Shown: positions 24,671-36,091, numbered from the stretch's first letter. The stretch: DNA of 64,000 bases from Agromyces sp. Soil535 (GCF_001428255.1 NZ_LMRW01000027.1:124001-188000); one strand, 5' to 3'. Made by a program: numbers and translations. Notes: generated from the letters alone by a model not told the origin.

Positions 24671-27562
24671 ATGCCCGTCTCCTCGGCCTTCGACGCCGAC
24701 GCCTTCGGCCGTCGTCACATCGGCACCACGCCGCACGACCACGAGTGGATGCTCGCCGCCCTCGGCTACGACTCCCTCGACGCGCTCATGACGGCGGCGG
24801 TGCCGACGGCGATCCGCATGGGGGAGGTGATCGACTCGGTCATCCCGCCGGCCGCCACCGAGCGCGAGGCGCTCGAGGAGCTCGCGGCGCTCGCCGAGCA
24901 GAACACGGTGCGCACCTCGATGATCGGCCTCGGCTACTCCGGCACGATCACGCCGGCCGTGATCCAGCGCAACGTGCTCGAGAACCCGAGCTGGTACACC
25001 GCCTATACGCCATACCAGCCCGAGATCTCGCAGGGCCGGCTCGAGGCGCTCATCAACTTCCAGACGATGGTCGCCGACCTCACCGGGCTCGACACCGCGA
25101 ACGCGTCGATGCTCGACGAGAGCACCGCCGTCGTGGAGGGCATGCTCCTCGCCCGCCGCGCGTCGAAGTCCGCGTCGAATCGCTTCGTCGTCGACGCCGA
25201 CACGCTGCCGCAGACCCACGCGCTGCTCGTCTCCCGCGCCGAGGCGGTGGGCATCGAGCTCGTCGTCGCGTCGCTCGACGAGGACACGGATGTCGCCGCC
25301 CTCGGCGAGCACTTCGGGCTCTTCGTGCAGTACCCGGGCGCCTCGGGCCGCGTGTGGAACCCGGCATCCGTCATCACGGCGTCGAAGGCGCAGGGCTCGC
25401 TCATCGTCGTCGCGGCCGACCTGCTCGCCATGGCGCTCCTCACGAGCCCCGGTGAGCTCGGCGCCGACGTCGCAGTCGGCACCTCGCAGCGCTTCGGCGT
25501 GCCGATGGGCTTCGGGGGACCGCACGCCGGCTACATGGCCGTGCGCAAGGGTCTCGAGCGACAGCTTCCAGGACGCCTCGTGGGCGTGTCGCAGGATGCC
25601 GCGGGTCACCCCGCCTACCGCCTCAGCCTCCAGGCGCGCGAGCAGCACATCCGCCGCGAGAAGGCCACGTCGAACATCTGCACCGCGCAGGTGCTGCTCG
25701 CCGTGATGGCGTCGATGTATGCGGTGTACCACGGCCCCCGCGGCATCCGTCACATCGCCGTCACGACCGCGGCGAAGGCGAAGGCGCTCGCCGACGTGCT
25801 CGCCGGGTTCGGGCTCACACTCGCGAATGATGCCTACTTCGACGCGATCCGCGTGCACGTGCCCGGACTCGCGAAGCACGTGGTCGCCCGCGGTCGCGAG
25901 CTCGGCCTCAACCTGTGGGAGGCGGACGAGGCGACCGTTCACATCGCCGTCGACGAGACGACGACCGCCGACGAGCTCTCGCGTGTCGTCGAGTCGTTCG
26001 GCTTCGACCCCCGCACCGCGGTGCCGGTGTCGCTGCGCGAGGTCCCCGCGAGCCTGCCGGAGTCGCTCCGCCGCACGAGCTCCTACCTCGAGCACCCCGT
26101 GTTCAACACGCACCAGTCCGAGACGCAGATGATGCGGTACCTCAAGCAGCTCGCCGACCGCGACTACGCGCTCGACCGCGGCATGATCCCGCTCGGCTCC
26201 TGCACCATGAAGCTCAACGCGGCCACCGAGATGCAGTCGGTCACCTGGCCCGAGTTCGCGAACCTGCACCCGTTCGCCCCAGAGGCCGACGTCGAGGGCA
26301 CGCTCGGGCTCATCGAACAGCTCGAGAACTGGCTCGCCGAGGTCACCGGATACGACACCGTGTCGCTGCAGCCGAACGCCGGCAGCCAGGGCGAGCTCGC
26401 GGGACTCCTCGCGATCCGCGGCTACCACCGCGCGAACGGCGACGTCGACCGCGACCTCTGCCTCATCCCCTCGAGCGCACACGGCACGAACGCGGCATCC
26501 GCCGTGCTCGCCGGCATGCGTGTCGTGGTCGTGGCCTGCGACGAGCTCGGCAACGTCGACCTCGACGACCTGCGCGCCAAGATCGCCGAGCACGCCGACC
26601 GCATCGCGGCGCTCATGATCACGTACCCGTCGACGCACGGCGTGTACGAGCACGAGGTGACCCGGATCACCCAGGCCGTGCACGACGCGGGCGGCCAGGT
26701 CTACGTCGACGGCGCGAACCTCAACGCCCTGCTCGGCTATGCCCGCTTCGGCGACTTCGGCGGCGACGTCTCGCACCTCAACCTGCACAAGACGTTCTGC
26801 ATCCCGCACGGCGGCGGAGGCCCGGGCGTCGGCCCGGTCGCGGCGAAGGCGCACCTCGCGCCGTACCTGCCCGGACACCCGTTCGCGCAGCGCGCCGACC
26901 ACTCCAGTGGCGTCACCCACGACGGCGGCCCGGTGTCGGCGGCGCCCTACGGCAGCCCGTCGATCCTGCCGATCTCATGGGCGTACGTGCGCATGATGGG
27001 CTCGGAGGGACTGAAGCAGGCCACCGCAACGGCCGTGCTCGCGGCGAACTACGTCGCCGCGCGGCTGCGCGACCACTACCCCGTGCTCTACACGGGTGAC
27101 AACGGCCTCGTCGCGCACGAGTGCATCCTCGACGTGCGGCCGCTCACCGCGGCGACCGGAGTCACCGTCGACGACGTCGCGAAGCGGCTCATCGACTACG
27201 GCTTCCACGCGCCGACCATGTCGTTCCCCGTGGCGGGCACGCTCATGGTCGAGCCCACCGAGTCGGAGGACCTCGCCGAGCTCGACCGCTTCATCGAGGC
27301 GATGATCGCGATCAAGGCCGAGGCCGACGCGGTGGGCCGCGGCGAGTGGCCGGCCGACGACAACCCGCTGCGCAACGCGCCGCACACGGCCGAGTCGGTC
27401 ATCGCGGGGGAGTGGACGCACCCGTACACGCGCGAGCAGGCCGTGTACCCGGTGCACTCGCTGGTGCGCAACAAGTACTGGGCGCCTGTGCGTCGCATCG
27501 ACCAGGCCTACGGCGACCGCAACCTCGTGTGCGCCTGCCCGCCGGTCGAAGCCTTCGCGTAA
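24671..27562 (+). CDS. gcvP: Glycine dehydrogenase (decarboxylating), P protein
   Basis: This encodes 963 aa, a single-chain P protein with N- and C-terminal halves fused, as in most actinobacteria. It decarboxylates glycine with PLP and passes the aminomethyl group to GcvH. The PLP lysine is K707 in [45 protein letters not shown] and [13 protein letters not shown] are further family landmarks. The gene runs from ATG 24671 with AAGGA upstream. The gene for the lipoamide dehydrogenase (L protein) is not in this window. Confidence 0.96.
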   Translation: MPVSSAFDADAFGRRHIGTTPHDHEWMLAALGYDSLDALMTAAVPTAIRMGEVIDSVIPPAATEREALEELAALAEQNTVRTSMIGLGYSGTITPAVIQRNVLENPSWYTAYTPYQPEISQGRLEALINFQTMVADLTGLDTANASMLDESTAVVEGMLLARRASKSASNRFVVDADTLPQTHALLVSRAEAVGIELVVASLDEDTDVAALGEHFGLFVQYPGASGRVWNPASVITASKAQGSLIVVAADLLAMALLTSPGELGADVAVGTSQRFGVPMGFGGPHAGYMAVRKGLERQLPGRLVGVSQDAAGHPAYRLSLQAREQHIRREKATSNICTAQVLLAVMASMYAVYHGPRGIRHIAVTTAAKAKALADVLAGFGLTLANDAYFDAIRVHVPGLAKHVVARGRELGLNLWEADEATVHIAVDETTTADELSRVVESFGFDPRTAVPVSLREVPASLPESLRRTSSYLEHPVFNTHQSETQMMRYLKQLADRDYALDRGMIPLGSCTMKLNAATEMQSVTWPEFANLHPFAPEADVEGTLGLIEQLENWLAEVTGYDTVSLQPNAGSQGELAGLLAIRGYHRANGDVDRDLCLIPSSAHGTNAASAVLAGMRVVVVACDELGNVDLDDLRAKIAEHADRIAALMITYPSTHGVYEHEVTRITQAVHDAGGQVYVDGANLNALLGYARFGDFGGDVSHLNLHKTFCIPHGGGGPGVGPVAAKAHLAPYLPGHPFAQRADHSSGVTHDGGPVSAAPYGSPSILPISWAYVRMMGSEGLKQATATAVLAANYVAARLRDHYPVLYTGDNGLVAHECILDVRPLTAATGVTVDDVAKRLIDYGFHAPTMSFPVAGTLMVEPTESEDLAELDRFIEAMIAIKAEADAVGRGEWPADDNPLRNAPHTAESVIAGEWTHPYTREQAVYPVHSLVRNKYWAPVRRIDQAYGDRNLVCACPPVEAFA

Positions 27563-27580
27563 GCGACCCGTCTCACCGGA

Positions 27581-27606
27581 GGAGCCCCCCACACGGCGCG
27601 GGCTCC
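27581..27606 (+). terminator. Likely terminator of the gcv operon
   Basis: A 7-bp stem GGAGCCC/GGGCTCC (27581-27587 with 27600-27606) with a 12-nt loop lies 19 nt after the gcvP stop. There is no long T-run, so termination efficiency is uncertain. The same hairpin would act on the minus strand for the remnant that ends here. Confidence 0.45.
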
Positions 27607-27777
27607 CGAGTCGCCGATGAGCACGAGGCGCTTGCGGGCGGCAGGCCGGAACGTGCCGAGCAGCAGTGCGAGTACCGTGAGAGGCGTGAGCACGACCACC
27701 GCGTGCACGACGAGCGGGTGGAGTGGGAGGCCCGCGACCTGGAGGACGTCCTCCGACGCGAGCTGCGTGGCATCCAC
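27605..27777 (-). pseudogene. Truncated DUF2231 membrane protein remnant
   Basis: From GTG 27777 the minus strand encodes a recognisable DUF2231 start: DVLQVAGLPLHPLVVHAVVV, then LTPLTVLALLLGTFRPAARKRL. After about 45 conserved residues similarity ends and the frame runs on into sequence complementary to the gcvP end. Full-length relatives have four membrane helices, so most of the gene is missing. It is convergent with gcvP and divergent from the ECF sigma gene, which suggests a deletion event at the gcvP side. Confidence 0.5.
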
Positions 27778-27825
27778 GCCGGGAACACGTCGCGCCCCGC
27801 GCCGGGGTTCATCCGGGCCGCCGGG

Positions 27826-27851
27826 TGAACCGTTCGCGGCGCCGCCTCGTT
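27826..27851 (+). promoter_or_regulatory. Probable ECF sigma autoregulated promoter
   Basis: TGAACC (27826-27831), a 16-bp spacer and CGTT (27848-27851) match the -35 AAC and -10 CGT pattern used by actinobacterial ECF sigma factors of the SigK/SigL type. The next gene, 20 bp downstream, is an ECF sigma factor, so a self-activating loop is likely. Confidence 0.55.
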
Positions 27852-27871
27852 GTGAAGGCAGGAGGTGACGG

Positions 27872-28378
27872 ATGCAGCCCGACGATGACAGCCGGCTGGT
27901 CGCCCTGTACGACGCGCACGGGCCGTCGGTGTGGCGGTACGTCGTGCACCTCACCGGCGACCCGGCGGGCGCCGACGACATCGTGCAGGAGACGCTGCTG
28001 CGCGCCTGGCGGAGCCCGCGCATCCTCGCCCAGGAGCCGTCCTCGACGAGGTCGTGGATGTTCACCGTGGCCCGCAACCTGGTGATCGACGAGGCGCGCA
28101 GCGCCCGCCGGCGCCATGAGATCGTGGCGGCCGAGCCGCCGGAACGCGTGCAGGACGACGCCACCGAGGCCCTGTTCGAGAGCCTCCTGGTGGAGGAGGC
28201 CCTCGGGACGCTGAGCCTGGAGCATCGCGCGGTGATCGTGCACGCGTACTACGGCGGATGCGGCGTGGCCGAGGTCGCGCGTCGCCTCGGCATCCCCGAG
28301 GGCACCGTCAAGTCGCGCCTGCACTACGGCCTGCGGGCGCTCCGCCTCGCCCTGCAGGAGAAAGGGGTGACGCGATGA
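27872..28378 (+). CDS. ECF sigma factor (SigK/SigL-like)
   Basis: This encodes 168 aa. Region 2 spans about residues 10-80 (LYDAHGPSVWRYVVHLTGD, ADDIVQETLLRAWR, RSWMFTVARNLVIDEARSARRR) and region 4 about residues 105-160 (LSLEHRAVIVHAYYGGCGVAEVARRLGIPEGTVKSRLHYGLRALR). No extra C-terminal domain is present. ATG 27872 follows AGGAGG. Its stop overlaps the anti-sigma ATG (ATGA), and a promoter of ECF type precedes it. Inducing signal is unknown; relatives respond to redox or envelope stress. Confidence 0.9.
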   Translation: MQPDDDSRLVALYDAHGPSVWRYVVHLTGDPAGADDIVQETLLRAWRSPRILAQEPSSTRSWMFTVARNLVIDEARSARRRHEIVAAEPPERVQDDATEALFESLLVEEALGTLSLEHRAVIVHAYYGGCGVAEVARRLGIPEGTVKSRLHYGLRALRLALQEKGVTR

Positions 28379-29076
28379 ACCCGGATCACGTCCTCTACGC
28401 CGACTGGGACTCCGCGTACGTGCTCGGCGCCCTCTCGCCCGCGGAGCGCCGCGAGTTCGAGGAGCACCTCGAGACCTGCGAGACGTGCCGCCGCTCCGTC
28501 ACGGAGCTCGCGCCCATGCCGGGCCTGCTCGCGCGACTCTCGCCCGAGCGCGCAGCCGCGCTCGTCGACGATCCGGATGCCGCGTCAGCCGCGGCACCGC
28601 GCGACGAGCTCCTCGCGGCCGTGCGGCGGGAGGACCGCCGCCTGCGCGCCCGTCGCAATCGGGTCTGGCTCGCCGCGGCGGTCGCCGCCGCGGTGCTCGC
28701 GCTCGTCGCGATCGCGGTGCCGCTCACGTTCGTCCGGCCCGGCGCCGGCACGGAGTCGGTCGCATTCGAGGCCGTCGCCGACGTACCGCTCACCGCGACC
28801 GCCACGCTCACCACGACGGAGTGGGGCACGAGGATCGAGCTCGACTGCCGCTATGCCGGCGACGGGGCATCCGACGCACCGCCCGACGGCTGGCCGTACG
28901 CGCTCGTGGTCGTCGACCGCGACGGCGAGCGCAGCGACGTGTCCAGCTGGCGGGCGAGTCCCGGATCCGCCGCGCGTCTGGCTGCGGGCACCGCGGTCGA
29001 CCTCGACGACATCGCCTCGCTCGAGATCCGCGCGGTCGGCAGCGGCGACGTGCTCATGCGTGGGACGTCGGGCTGA
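28375..29076 (+). CDS. Zinc-binding anti-sigma factor, membrane anchored
   Basis: This encodes 233 aa. The N-terminal anti-sigma domain holds HLETCETCRRSV, an H-x3-C-x2-C zinc/redox motif, around residue 33. One membrane helix (about residues 98-122, WLAAAVAAAVLALVAIAVPLTF) is followed by an outer domain of the RskA/anti-sigma-K type with two strands around an AFEAVADVPLTATATL block and one Cys. It would hold the overlapping sigma factor inactive until a signal frees it. Translation is coupled through the ATGA overlap. Confidence 0.88.
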   Translation: MNPDHVLYADWDSAYVLGALSPAERREFEEHLETCETCRRSVTELAPMPGLLARLSPERAAALVDDPDAASAAAPRDELLAAVRREDRRLRARRNRVWLAAAVAAAVLALVAIAVPLTFVRPGAGTESVAFEAVADVPLTATATLTTTEWGTRIELDCRYAGDGASDAPPDGWPYALVVVDRDGERSDVSSWRASPGSAARLAAGTAVDLDDIASLEIRAVGSGDVLMRGTSG

Positions 29077-29168
29077 GCCTCGCCGGTGAACCATCGGGGC
29101 GGCGGCGGATACTGATCCGACGAGGCTCCTCGGGAGTACACTGAGATTCTCTCGCATAGGGGGTGCGC

Positions 29169-29636
29169 ATGATCTCCGCCGATCTCATCGCAGTACTCGC
29201 GACGGTCGCGTTCGTCGGGCTCTTCGTCGGGACGTCGATGCTCGCCGGCAGCGGCTTCGGACTCGAGAAACGCGCGAGTCTTCTCGAGCGACGCGACCCG
29301 GGCACCGCCGCCGCCCTCCGCCGCGCGCAGTTCATGAGCGACTTCCCGAGCGGGGGCGTCTTCGGCGACGAGGGGTTCCTCGCCGTCTGCTCGCCCAGCC
29401 GCCGCAGCTGGTACGAGGGGGCCAGGGTGCGGGCGACCGACTCCGACCTCCGGGTGGAGGTCCCGGAGGAGGCGCTGCCGCCGATGCCTGCCACGGTCGT
29501 CGCCCTCGCGCGGAGCGAGCACGTGCCGCAGGCGCCGCGCCCGCGGCATCCGTCGACGCCGGCGTCAACCCCGGCGCACGCTCACTCGGCGGGCGGGGCG
29601 AAGAGCTCGGGCCACCAGCCGACCGCGAGCGGGTAG
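29169..29636 (+). CDS. Small single-pass membrane protein, unknown function
   Basis: This encodes about 155 aa. The N-terminal 25 residues form a membrane helix (ADLIAVLATVAFVGLFVGTS), followed by a short basic region and a Pro/Ala-rich tail. It may be part of the same unit as the sigma/anti-sigma pair, but TACACT at 29136-29141 gives a possible separate promoter. Its last 55 bp overlap the end of the convergent CPBP gene, so the C-terminal tail after about residue 137 may be accidental. A GTG at 29163 is an alternative start. No family is recognised. Confidence 0.45.
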   Translation: MISADLIAVLATVAFVGLFVGTSMLAGSGFGLEKRASLLERRDPGTAAALRRAQFMSDFPSGGVFGDEGFLAVCSPSRRSWYEGARVRATDSDLRVEVPEEALPPMPATVVALARSEHVPQAPRPRHPSTPASTPAHAHSAGGAKSSGHQPTASG

Positions 29637-30346
29637 CCGACGAACGACACGACGTCGATGACCCAGTGCGCGATGACGAGCGGCATCACGCGGCCCCATC
29701 GCGCATAGCACCACCCGAAGACGATGCCCATCGCCGCATTGCCGACGAAGGGCCCGAAGCCCTGGTAGAGGTGGTAGGTGCCGCGCAGCAGCGCGCTCGA
29801 CACGATCGTCGCCCACGGCCCCACGCCCAGCTCGCGGAATCGCGTGAACAGGTAGCCGACGACGATGACCTCCTCGCTGAGGGCCGCCTCGAGCGCCCGC
29901 AGCACGAGCACCGGCACGGTCCACCAGAACCAGTCGGCCGGTGACGTCTGCACGGCGACCGTGAGGCCGAGCGCCCGCCCGATCGCGTAGAGCGCGAGCC
30001 CCGGCACGCCGATCACGGCCACGAGCAGGAGGCCGGATGCCGCGTCCCGGCCGGGCCGCGTGAGATCGAGGCCGATACGACGGAACGGGCTCACGCCCGG
30101 CTGCCACAGCAGGTAGAGCACGAGGGCCACCGCGAACAGCCCGAAGAAGATGTCGAGGAACTGGTACGTGAAGTCGAGCCACTCGCGGCTCGAGCGCGAC
30201 GGGTTGAGCGCCACGGACTGGTCGCCGAGCGCACGCTCCTCGGTGAGCTTCGCGATGAGCGACACGATCGAGTACACAGCGGATGCCCCGAGCGAGAGCC
30301 CGAGGACGATCACGACCTCGATCCGCAGGCGTCGTGCAGTCGGCAT
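29582..30346 (-). CDS. CPBP family intramembrane glutamic endopeptidase
   Basis: This encodes 254 aa with about seven membrane helices. The CAAX/bacteriocin-processing motifs are EALSEEVIVVGYLFTRF (Glu-Glu), GTYHLYQG (His) and IAHWVIDVVSFVGYP (His/Asp), in the right order. The Arg usually four residues after the Glu pair is replaced by a Gly-Tyr turn. Substrate unknown; relatives act in prenyl-protein or bacteriocin processing. ATG 30346 has GAGG 7 nt upstream. Confidence 0.85.
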   Translation of the reverse strand: MPTARRLRIEVVIVLGLSLGASAVYSIVSLIAKLTEERALGDQSVALNPSRSSREWLDFTYQFLDIFFGLFAVALVLYLLWQPGVSPFRRIGLDLTRPGRDAASGLLLVAVIGVPGLALYAIGRALGLTVAVQTSPADWFWWTVPVLVLRALEAALSEEVIVVGYLFTRFRELGVGPWATIVSSALLRGTYHLYQGFGPFVGNAAMGIVFGWCYARWGRVMPLVIAHWVIDVVSFVGYPLAVGWWPELFAPPAE

Positions 30347-30423
30347 GCGGACATCCTCGCACGGAGGCCGTGAACGCAAGAATCCTGCGTGTCGAGCATG
30401 GTTTCGCGCTCCGTCCGTCTCGC

Positions 30424-30429
30424 TAGATT
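30424..30429 (+). promoter_or_regulatory. Candidate -10 box TAGATT of the oligopeptide transporter
   Basis: TAGATT is the best TANNNT match upstream of the peptide-binding protein. It would give a leader of about 115 nt, long enough to hold regulation, but I see no known riboswitch in it. Confidence 0.35.
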
Positions 30430-30551
30430 GCGCGTCGGTAACGGTTTTCTCAGGAGTTTGATTCCACAGGAACCGCTCCATAGTCTCGATCTACCAGCGC
30501 TCCAGTGCGGCCAGAAGTCGCGCTGTCGACGCACATCTCACAGGAGGAACA

Positions 30552-32174
30552 TTGAAGATCAAGAGAATTGGCGTTGCCGCCATTGCTCTTGCGGCTGCGG
30601 GAGCGCTCACGCTCTCGGGCTGCACCAGCGGTGCGCCATCGTCGACTGAAGGTGCCGGCAGCTCGACTGCGATCATCACGACGAACGGCTCGGAGCCGCA
30701 GAACCCGCTGATCCCCACCAACACCAACGAGACCGGTGGCTCAAAGATCACTGAGTCGATCTTCGCCGGCCTCGTGTACTACGACGTCGACGGCGCCCCG
30801 CACAACGACGTCGCCGAGTCGATCGAGACCGACGACTCGCAGACCTACACGATCAAGATCAAGCCCGACCAGAAGTTCACGAACGGCGAGCCGGTCGACG
30901 CGAACTCGTTCGTCGACGCATGGAACTACGGCGCCGCGCTCGACAACGCGCAGCTCAACAGCTACTTCTTCGAGGGCATCGAGGGCTTCAGCTACGACGA
31001 GAACGTCCCCGAGCTGCCCGGCCTCGAGGTCGTCGACGACACGACCTTCACGGTGACGCTCGCCCAGCCGGAGTCGGACTTCCCGCTCCGCCTCGGCTAC
31101 ACGGCGTTCAAGCCGCTGCCGGCGTCGGCATTCGACGACCTCGAGGCCTTCGGCGAGAACCCGGTCGGCAACGGCCCGTACATGCTCGACGGCGAGGGCG
31201 CCTGGAAGCACAACGAGAAGATCGACCTCGTCGTGAACCCCGACTACGACGGCCCGCTCAAGGCGGTGAACGGTGGTCTCTCGATCATCTTCTACGCGAC
31301 GCAGGAGGCCTCGTACGCCGACCTCCAGGGCGGCAACCTCGACGTCCTCGACCAGATCCCGGCGGGCGCGCTGTCGACCTACCAGAGCGAGTTCGAGGGC
31401 CGTTCGGTCAACCAGGCCTTCTCGGGCATCCAGACGTTCACCGTCCCGGAGCGCCTCCCGCACTTCTCGGGTGAGGAGGGCAAGCTCCGTCTGGCCGCGC
31501 TCTCGAAGGCGATCGACCGCGAGGAGATCACCGACGTGATCTTCGAGGGGACCCGAAGCCCGGCCCACGACTTCACGGCGCCGACCCTCGACGGCTACTC
31601 GGAGGACATCCCGGGCACCGAGGTGCTCGAGTTCGACCCCGAAGGGGCCGCGGAGCTCTGGGCCGAGGCCGACGCCATCTCCCCGTGGAGCGGCTCCTTC
31701 CAGATCGGCTACAACGCCGACGGCGGCCACGGCCCGTGGGTCGACGCTGTTGCCAACCAGCTGAAGAACAACCTCGGCATCGACGCCTCGGGCGCTCCGT
31801 ACCCGACGTTCGCCGAGTTCCGCACGGCGATCACCGACCGCACGATCCAGACCGCGTTCCGCACCGGTTGGCAGGCCGACTACCCGGCCCTGTACAACTT
31901 CCTCGGACCGATCTACGGCACGGGTGCAGGCTCGAACGACGGCGACTACTCGAACCCCGAGGTCGACTCGCTGCTCGACGAGGGTCTCGCCGAGACCGAC
32001 CTCGACGCTGCGAACGAGAAGTTCCAGCAGGTGCAGGAGATCCTGTTCCAGGACCTCCCCGCGATCCCGCTCTGGTACTACAACGTGAACGGCGCGTGGA
32101 GCGAGTTGGTCGACAACGTGCAATACGGCTGGAACTCGGTTCCGCTCTACTACCAGGTCACCAAGAGCGAGTAA
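30552..32174 (+). CDS. dppA: Oligopeptide/dipeptide ABC transporter, substrate-binding lipoprotein
   Basis: This encodes 540 aa of SBP family 5. The lipobox is LSGC with Cys24. Landmarks include the EPQNPLIPTN start of the mature domain, YTIKIKPDQKFTNGEPVDANSFVDAWNY, VGNGPYMLDGEGAW and the C-terminal AIPLWYYNVNGAW. It captures peptides outside the membrane for the permeases that follow. TTG is the start, 4 nt after AGGAGGAAC. A strong hairpin after its stop probably lowers expression of the membrane genes relative to this receptor. In mycobacteria an SBP-like lipoprotein (lpqW) is also found beside typA. Confidence 0.9.
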   Translation: MKIKRIGVAAIALAAAGALTLSGCTSGAPSSTEGAGSSTAIITTNGSEPQNPLIPTNTNETGGSKITESIFAGLVYYDVDGAPHNDVAESIETDDSQTYTIKIKPDQKFTNGEPVDANSFVDAWNYGAALDNAQLNSYFFEGIEGFSYDENVPELPGLEVVDDTTFTVTLAQPESDFPLRLGYTAFKPLPASAFDDLEAFGENPVGNGPYMLDGEGAWKHNEKIDLVVNPDYDGPLKAVNGGLSIIFYATQEASYADLQGGNLDVLDQIPAGALSTYQSEFEGRSVNQAFSGIQTFTVPERLPHFSGEEGKLRLAALSKAIDREEITDVIFEGTRSPAHDFTAPTLDGYSEDIPGTEVLEFDPEGAAELWAEADAISPWSGSFQIGYNADGGHGPWVDAVANQLKNNLGIDASGAPYPTFAEFRTAITDRTIQTAFRTGWQADYPALYNFLGPIYGTGAGSNDGDYSNPEVDSLLDEGLAETDLDAANEKFQQVQEILFQDLPAIPLWYYNVNGAWSELVDNVQYGWNSVPLYYQVTKSE

Positions 32175-32216
32175 TTCTCGTTCCGGGGCGACTCCGGGTT
32201 AGACTCTGAGGCGCCC

Positions 32217-32248
32217 GTGGGGCGGCAGCCGATCGGCTGCCGCCCCAC
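32217..32248 (+). terminator. 32-bp perfect palindrome, terminator/attenuator after dppA
   Basis: A perfectly self-complementary 32-bp stretch can fold into a stem of up to 14 bp around GATC. It lies 42 nt after the dppA stop. Partial termination here is typical between an SBP gene and its transporter genes. No T-run follows on the plus strand. Confidence 0.6.
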
Positions 32249-32281
32249 TCCCACGTATCCCCGGTGCGAACCCGATCGGCG

Positions 32282-32287
32282 TAGCAT
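32282..32287 (+). promoter_or_regulatory. -10 box TAGCAT, internal promoter before dppB
   Basis: TAGCAT lies 33 nt downstream of the palindrome and 72 nt upstream of dppB. It would let the permease and ATPase genes be expressed independently of dppA. The -35 region is not clear. Confidence 0.4.
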
Positions 32288-32359
32288 CGTTGGGACGAAC
32301 TCGCACAACGGTGAGGTTTCTTCAACATGTCAACATCCACGAAATGCGGGGCCTGATCC

Positions 32360-33289
32360 ATGGCCGGCTATATCGTGCGCCGAGTGCTGCAGGCGATCCC
32401 TGTGCTGCTCGGCACCACCTTCCTGATCTACTTCATGGTCTTCGCAATGCCCGGAGACCCGATCGTCGCGCTGTTCGGCGACAAGACGCCGCCCCCGCAG
32501 GTCATCGAAGCGCTGCGTGAGCGGTACCACCTGGACCAGCCGTTCATCGTCCAGTACTTCATCTTCCTCGGCAACATCTTCCGAGGCGACCTCGGCGTCT
32601 CGTTCTCGGGACAGCCGGTATCGGAGGTCCTTGCGTCCACCTTCCCGGTGACGCTCCGACTCGCGGCCCTCGCGATCTTCTTCGAGATGGTCGCCGGCAT
32701 CACCGTCGGCCTCATCTCGGGACTTCGCAAGGGCGGCATCTTCGACGCGAGCGCGCTCGTGGTGAGCCTCATCCTGATCTCGCTGCCGATCTTCGTCGTC
32801 GCCTTCGTCGCGCAGTACATCTTCGGCATCCAACTCGGATGGTTCAGAACCACAGTGGGCATCGGCGCCCCGATGCAGGACCTGATATTGCCGGCCCTCG
32901 TGTTGGCGACCATCAGCTTCGCGCAGATCAGTCGACTGACGAGGGCGTCGGTCATCGACACCGAGGGACAGGACTTCGTTCGCACCGCCGCGAGCAAGGG
33001 CCTCTCCCGCAATCGCATCGTCCCTGTGCACATCCTGCGCAACTCGCTGATCCCGGTCGTCACGTACCTCGCGGTCGACTTCGGCACGCTCATGGTCGGC
33101 GCGACGGTGACCGAGGGCATCTTCAACGTCCCCGGAGTGGGACGCACCCTGTACCAGGCCATCATTCGCGGAGAGGGGCCGACCGTCGTCGCCTTCGTGA
33201 CGGTCATGGTGCTGATCTACCTCGTGGTGAACCTGCTGGTGGATCTGCTGTACGCCGTTCTCGACCCGAGGATTCGCTATGCCAAGTAA
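32360..33289 (+). CDS. dppB: Peptide ABC transporter permease (DppB/OppB)
   Basis: This encodes 309 aa with six membrane helices. The N-terminus YIVRRVLQAIPVLLGTTFLIYF and the binding-protein-dependent EAA loop (RTAASKGLSRNRIVPVHILRNS) identify the DppB/OppB permease. It pairs with DppC to form the channel. ATG 32360 has a weak GGGG site. Its last 11 bases overlap the dppC start, so translation is coupled. Confidence 0.92.
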   Translation: MAGYIVRRVLQAIPVLLGTTFLIYFMVFAMPGDPIVALFGDKTPPPQVIEALRERYHLDQPFIVQYFIFLGNIFRGDLGVSFSGQPVSEVLASTFPVTLRLAALAIFFEMVAGITVGLISGLRKGGIFDASALVVSLILISLPIFVVAFVAQYIFGIQLGWFRTTVGIGAPMQDLILPALVLATISFAQISRLTRASVIDTEGQDFVRTAASKGLSRNRIVPVHILRNSLIPVVTYLAVDFGTLMVGATVTEGIFNVPGVGRTLYQAIIRGEGPTVVAFVTVMVLIYLVVNLLVDLLYAVLDPRIRYAK

Positions 33290-34231
33290 CATCACCAGAC
33301 CCGATCAGCAGCACTATGTCGCGCCGATCGAGGAGACGCCGGTGGTCGCCATCGACGCCGTCAAGACCGAGGGCAAGCCCTCGAACCTGTGGATCGACGC
33401 ATGGAACGACGTGCGCAAGCGCCCGATGTTCTGGATCTCGTCGGCACTCATCGTGCTCGTCGTGGTGGTCGCCCTGTTCCCCGGCCTGTTCACGCAGGTG
33501 CCCCCGAACAACGACTGCCAGCTCGCGAACAGCAACGGGGGGCCGACCGATGGCCACCCGCTCGGCTTCACGAAGCAGGGCTGCGACATCTACTCGCGCA
33601 TCATCCACGGCACCGCGACATCGCTGTCGGTCGGCATCATCGTGACGACGCTCGTCTTCGTGCTCGGCATCGTGTTCGGTTCCTTCGCGGGCTTCTACGG
33701 CGGATGGCTCGACTCGGTGCTCTCGCGCCTCGGCGACATCTTCTTCTCGATCCCCTACATCCTCGCCGCCGTGGTCATCATGTCGGTGTTCTCGCAGTAC
33801 GCGAACGTGTGGGTGATCTCGCTCGCCATCGGCATATTCGCGTGGCCGGCGACAGCACGTGTGCTGAGAGCCGAGATCCTGAGGGTGAAGAACTCCGACT
33901 TCGTGATGGCGTCGACCGCGCTCGGCGTCTCACGCTTCCGCATCCTGCTGCGCCACGTGCTGCCGAACTCGATCGCCCCCGTCATCGTGATCACGACGAT
34001 CTCGCTCGCCGCGGCGATCGTCGCAGAGGCGACGCTGTCGTTCCTCGGCGTCGGCCTGCCCTCGAACATCATGTCGTGGGGCAACGACATCAGCGCGGCG
34101 CAGTCCGACCTCCGCACTGCTCCACAGGTGCTGATCCTCCCGTCGATCGCGCTGTCGGTCACGGTGCTGAGCTTCATCCTGCTCGGCGAGGTCATCCGCG
34201 ACGCGCTCGACCCGAAGGCGAGGGCCCAGCG

Positions 34232-34235
<4 letters not shown>
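33279..34235 (+). CDS. dppC: Peptide ABC transporter permease (DppC/OppC)
   Basis: This encodes 318 aa. A long cytoplasmic N-terminal tail (about 45 residues) precedes the OppC_N helix (FWISSALIVLVVVVALFPGLF), an outer loop with two Cys residues (NNDCQLAN and KQGCDIYS) and five more helices. The EAA loop is MASTALGVSRFRILLRHVLPNS. The ATG lies inside the dppB end and its stop overlaps the ATPase start (ATGA). Confidence 0.92.
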
Positions 34236-36001
<1,766 letters not shown>

Positions 36002-36015
36002 CCTACGTCACCGCG

Positions 36016-36054
36016 CGAACGCCCGGCATCCGCTCACCGGATGCCGGGCGTTCG
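36016..36054 (+). terminator. 17-bp perfect terminator stem after the dpp operon
   Basis: Arms 36016-36032 and 36038-36054 are perfectly complementary around CTCAC, starting 15 nt after the dppDF stop. The stem contains the 8-mer GGCATCCG and its complement, which is over-represented in this window. Confidence 0.7.
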
Positions 36055-36085
36055 CCGTTCCCAGCCGAACCCGTGCCGCGCACGG

Positions 36086-36091
36086 TAGGCT
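36086..36091 (+). promoter_or_regulatory. Candidate -10 box TAGGCT before typA
   Basis: TAGGCT is the only good TANNNT match between the dpp terminator and typA. It would give a leader of about 130 nt (36098-36229), in which I find no recognised RNA element or peptide. Confidence 0.35.
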
